Below, one piece after another: positions 62,294 to 64,000 of a DNA stretch of 64,000 nucleotides. The translations under genes and the position numbers were made by a program. Numbering within the stretch: position 1 is the stretch's first letter; each line of letters starts with the position of its first letter. The stretch comes from CAWBFD01 sp963788115 (GTDB lineage Bacteria > Actinomycetota > Thermoleophilia > Solirubrobacterales > 70-9): assembly GCA_963788115.1 (NCBI GenBank), contig CAWBFD010000002.1:963110-1027109 (forward strand). Direction: 5' to 3'. The notes beneath the pieces were generated by a model. It worked only from the letters and a program-made list of their open reading frames with translations. It did not search any database and was not told the DNA's origin.

Positions 62294-62734
62294 GTGACGA
62301 CAGATGTCTTGGTGACGATGCTGCTGTGCGACGCGGCCCAGGTCGTCGGCGGAAAGCTCTACATGCTCGGCGGCGGCTGGACGCGCGTGAATGCGCCCAA
62401 TCGCCCGATCAACATGTCGCTGGCGGTCATCGTCCACGTCCCCTGGTCGCTTGCGAACGAGCGCATGAGCATCGAGGTCGGATTGCGCGACGATGACGGT
62501 GAGCCCGTCGTCATCGGCGACCGGGCGATCTCCTCGACTGGGGCGATCGAGGTGGGACGCGCCGCGGGCCTCAAGGCCGGTGAGCGGATCAACGTGCCGA
62601 TGGCGATGAACTTCAACAACATCCAGCTTGCCCCCGGCGGCTACGTCTGGGAGTGCCTGATCGAGGATCGATCGGTGGCCCGGTGGCCCTTCCGCGTGAA
62701 CCCGGCGCCCGGGCCGGCGCCGGGATCTCGCTAA
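62294..62734 (+). CDS. DUF6941 family protein
   Basis: 146 aa with GTG start at 62294 after AGGAAAGG. Characteristic start VLVTMLLCDAAQVVGGKLYM, LGGGWTRV, then SLAVIVHVPWSLANERMSIE and APGGYVWECLIEDRSVARWP. The fold is probably a small beta-sandwich; these cytoplasmic proteins are common in actinobacteria but have no assigned role. Its end overlaps the convergent 62731-63921 gene by 4 nt. Confidence 0.78.
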   Translation: MTTDVLVTMLLCDAAQVVGGKLYMLGGGWTRVNAPNRPINMSLAVIVHVPWSLANERMSIEVGLRDDDGEPVVIGDRAISSTGAIEVGRAAGLKAGERINVPMAMNFNNIQLAPGGYVWECLIEDRSVARWPFRVNPAPGPAPGSR

Positions 62735-63921
62735 CCCGCGCCCGACCGCGGCACGGCCTCGAGCCGCGCTCCGGGCTCAATTCCCACCCGCGCGAGGCGG
62801 GAGAGGCCATAGCTCCGGCCCTTGCGGGCGACCGCCTTGAAGCGCCCCGGCAGCTCGAGTCGCGTGGCGACGATCGCGACGCCGCGCTTGTTGGTGCGGT
62901 CGGTGGCCCCGGCGAAGCTCACGCGCGCCCGGCGTACCGGTTGGCCGCCGCTGGTGACACGGACCGTGGCCCGAACGCGCCCCGGCAGCTCCCCCGCCTC
63001 GCTGTCGGTGATCACGACCTTGAGCCGGCGCTGGCCGCTGGCCGGGACGAAGTGGAGGAGGGCGCTGGTCGGCCCGAAGGTGGGACTGCAGCCGGGGTCG
63101 AACGGGGCGATCAGCCAGTGCAGCGTCCCGCCCAACGTGGGAATCAAATCGAGGCCCTCGGACTCGCCGCAGATCCGAAGCTCGAGCTCGAGCCGGCGCT
63201 CGCCGGTGCGGGGATCGACTGCCCATACCTGATAGACGCCCTTGGCCTCGCCAGCGAGGAAGAGCCGATCGCCGCGGAAGACGGCACCGGTGATCCCGGT
63301 CGGCGGCACGGCGCCCTCCAGCCGGCGCACCGATTGGAGCAGCGGCCCCGCCGGCGCGCTGTTGGCCTCGGAGATGTCGCTCGATCGATAGGCGAGCAGA
63401 TCGTCGCCGCTGCTGGTCCAGACGCGCGCGCCGTTGGGAGCGGTTTCCGCCCACATCGCCTTGGGGATCTCCGCCGGGTCGAGCTTCACGTAGTAGCGAA
63501 AGTCGAGGGTGGCGGGATCGGCGACGCCGAAGGCGCCGGTGCCGCAGGTGTTGTTCCCGGTTAGCGGGTCGTAGCACTCCAGCGGCAGCAGCACACGGCC
63601 GCCCTCGCCGGGGTTCCAGGTCGGATCGCCGATGTGGTTGTAGCCCTCCGACTCCCCGACCGCCGGTGGGATCGCGTTGGGAACGCCGGCCGTCTCGCGC
63701 AGCAGCGCGTTGGTGTGCCACAAGCCCTCGAAGATGCCGGTGAAGTAGAGGCTCTCGTTGCCGGCATCGGAGGTGAGCCCCTGCCAGTAGGTGACGGGAA
63801 CCGAGCTCGCTCCTGTGAGCAGCCAGCGTCCGGGGTCTCGCGCTGCCGCGGTCGGCGCGACGCCCAACGCGAGCGCGAGCGCTGCCGCGAGAACCACCAG
63901 TGATGAGCGCGCACGGGCCAC
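62731..63921 (-). CDS. secreted protein of unknown function, beta-propeller-like
   Basis: About 396 aa if started at the GTG at 63921, which begins directly with a signal peptide (VARARSSLVVLAAALALALG ending TAAA); an ATG at 63966 adds 15 residues. The mature protein contains RWLLTGASSVPVTYWQGLTS, EGYNHIGDPTWNPGEGGRVL and CYDPLTGNNTCGTGAFGVAD, consistent with a propeller or lectin-like fold. The C-terminal 100 residues form an Ig-like domain (ATVRVTSGGQPVRRARVSFA). No catalytic site was recognised. Confidence 0.72.
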   Translation of the reverse strand: MARARSSLVVLAAALALALGVAPTAAARDPGRWLLTGASSVPVTYWQGLTSDAGNESLYFTGIFEGLWHTNALLRETAGVPNAIPPAVGESEGYNHIGDPTWNPGEGGRVLLPLECYDPLTGNNTCGTGAFGVADPATLDFRYYVKLDPAEIPKAMWAETAPNGARVWTSSGDDLLAYRSSDISEANSAPAGPLLQSVRRLEGAVPPTGITGAVFRGDRLFLAGEAKGVYQVWAVDPRTGERRLELELRICGESEGLDLIPTLGGTLHWLIAPFDPGCSPTFGPTSALLHFVPASGQRRLKVVITDSEAGELPGRVRATVRVTSGGQPVRRARVSFAGATDRTNKRGVAIVATRLELPGRFKAVARKGRSYGLSRLARVGIEPGARLEAVPRSGAG

Positions 63922-64000
63922 CGGCCCAGTCTGACGCAACGGCCCTTGAGCCGAGGGCACCCGCATCTCCCGGGCGATCGCCGACACCTTGGCGCCCCGG

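Overview
This is a high-GC window (roughly 70% by eye) with almost continuous coding on both strands, many GTG/TTG starts and frequent 1-4 bp stop/start overlaps. Gene content points to a deep-branching actinobacterium, most likely class Thermoleophilia (Solirubrobacterales-like). The evidence is a 'GVLAGGGAYAAS...GPEDIKTNAV' surface protein, a DUF6941 protein, a DUF2510 protein, ECF sigma/anti-sigma pairs, ThuA/GSDH/PKD secreted giants, and a coenzyme-F420-type NADP oxidoreductase homologue. I found no rRNA, tRNA, CRISPR array or complete insertion sequence.

Layout. 1-8.7 kb: secreted carbohydrate-related proteins (5'-truncated ThuA-GSDH-PKD-CBM giant, secreted alpha/beta hydrolase, second ThuA protein). 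8.8-16.2 kb: membrane proteins, phosphodiesterase, GtrA, NADP-oxidoreductase, DHA2 efflux pump with divergent MarR, hydrolase. 16.3-19.2 kb: cysteine-less DksA-like protein and an ECF sigma/anti-sigma/lipoprotein locus with a mirror-image pair of promoters. 19.3-24.2 kb: small-molecule enzymes and an XRE/MmyB regulator divergent from an AhpD-like gene. 24.3-29.1 kb: a complete sugar ABC uptake operon (ATPase, binding protein, two permeases). 29.2-37.5 kb: membrane glycosyltransferase-like protein, M14 peptidase, a broken junction joining fragments of two genes, then hydrolase, reductase and NmrA genes. 37.6-40.3 kb: TetR regulator divergent from agmatine-to-putrescine genes aguA-aguB. 40.3-44.2 kb: tyrosine recombinase and a visibly lower-GC accessory patch with orphan antitoxin-like genes. 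44.4-52.4 kb: a tightly coupled five-gene minus-strand operon. 52.5-59.6 kb: thermonuclease, USP-UbiB fusion, and a nitric-oxide reductase/hemerythrin group. 59.7-64 kb: methyltransferase, AraC + glyoxalase, surface proteins.

The most interesting unit is the operon at 44,427-52,355. It encodes recognisable bacillithiol-type enzymes (BshA-like glycosyltransferase, BshB1-like deacetylase, and between them a short BshC-like protein). On one side is a 1043-aa PIG-L deacetylase/amidotransferase-fold protein and on the other an MFS transporter; both end in a cyclic-nucleotide-binding domain. I infer a thiol-cofactor synthesis, conjugate-processing and export module under cyclic-nucleotide control, in a phylum whose usual thiol is mycothiol.

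Quality caveat: at least seven genes are split by a single-base or dinucleotide shift with homologous protein continuing in the next frame (near 1165, 12752, 16964, 27973, 34506, 44029 and 59491). Two unrelated genes are also both cut at about 33,765. The clustering suggests residual sequencing or assembly error rather than seven real pseudogenes.
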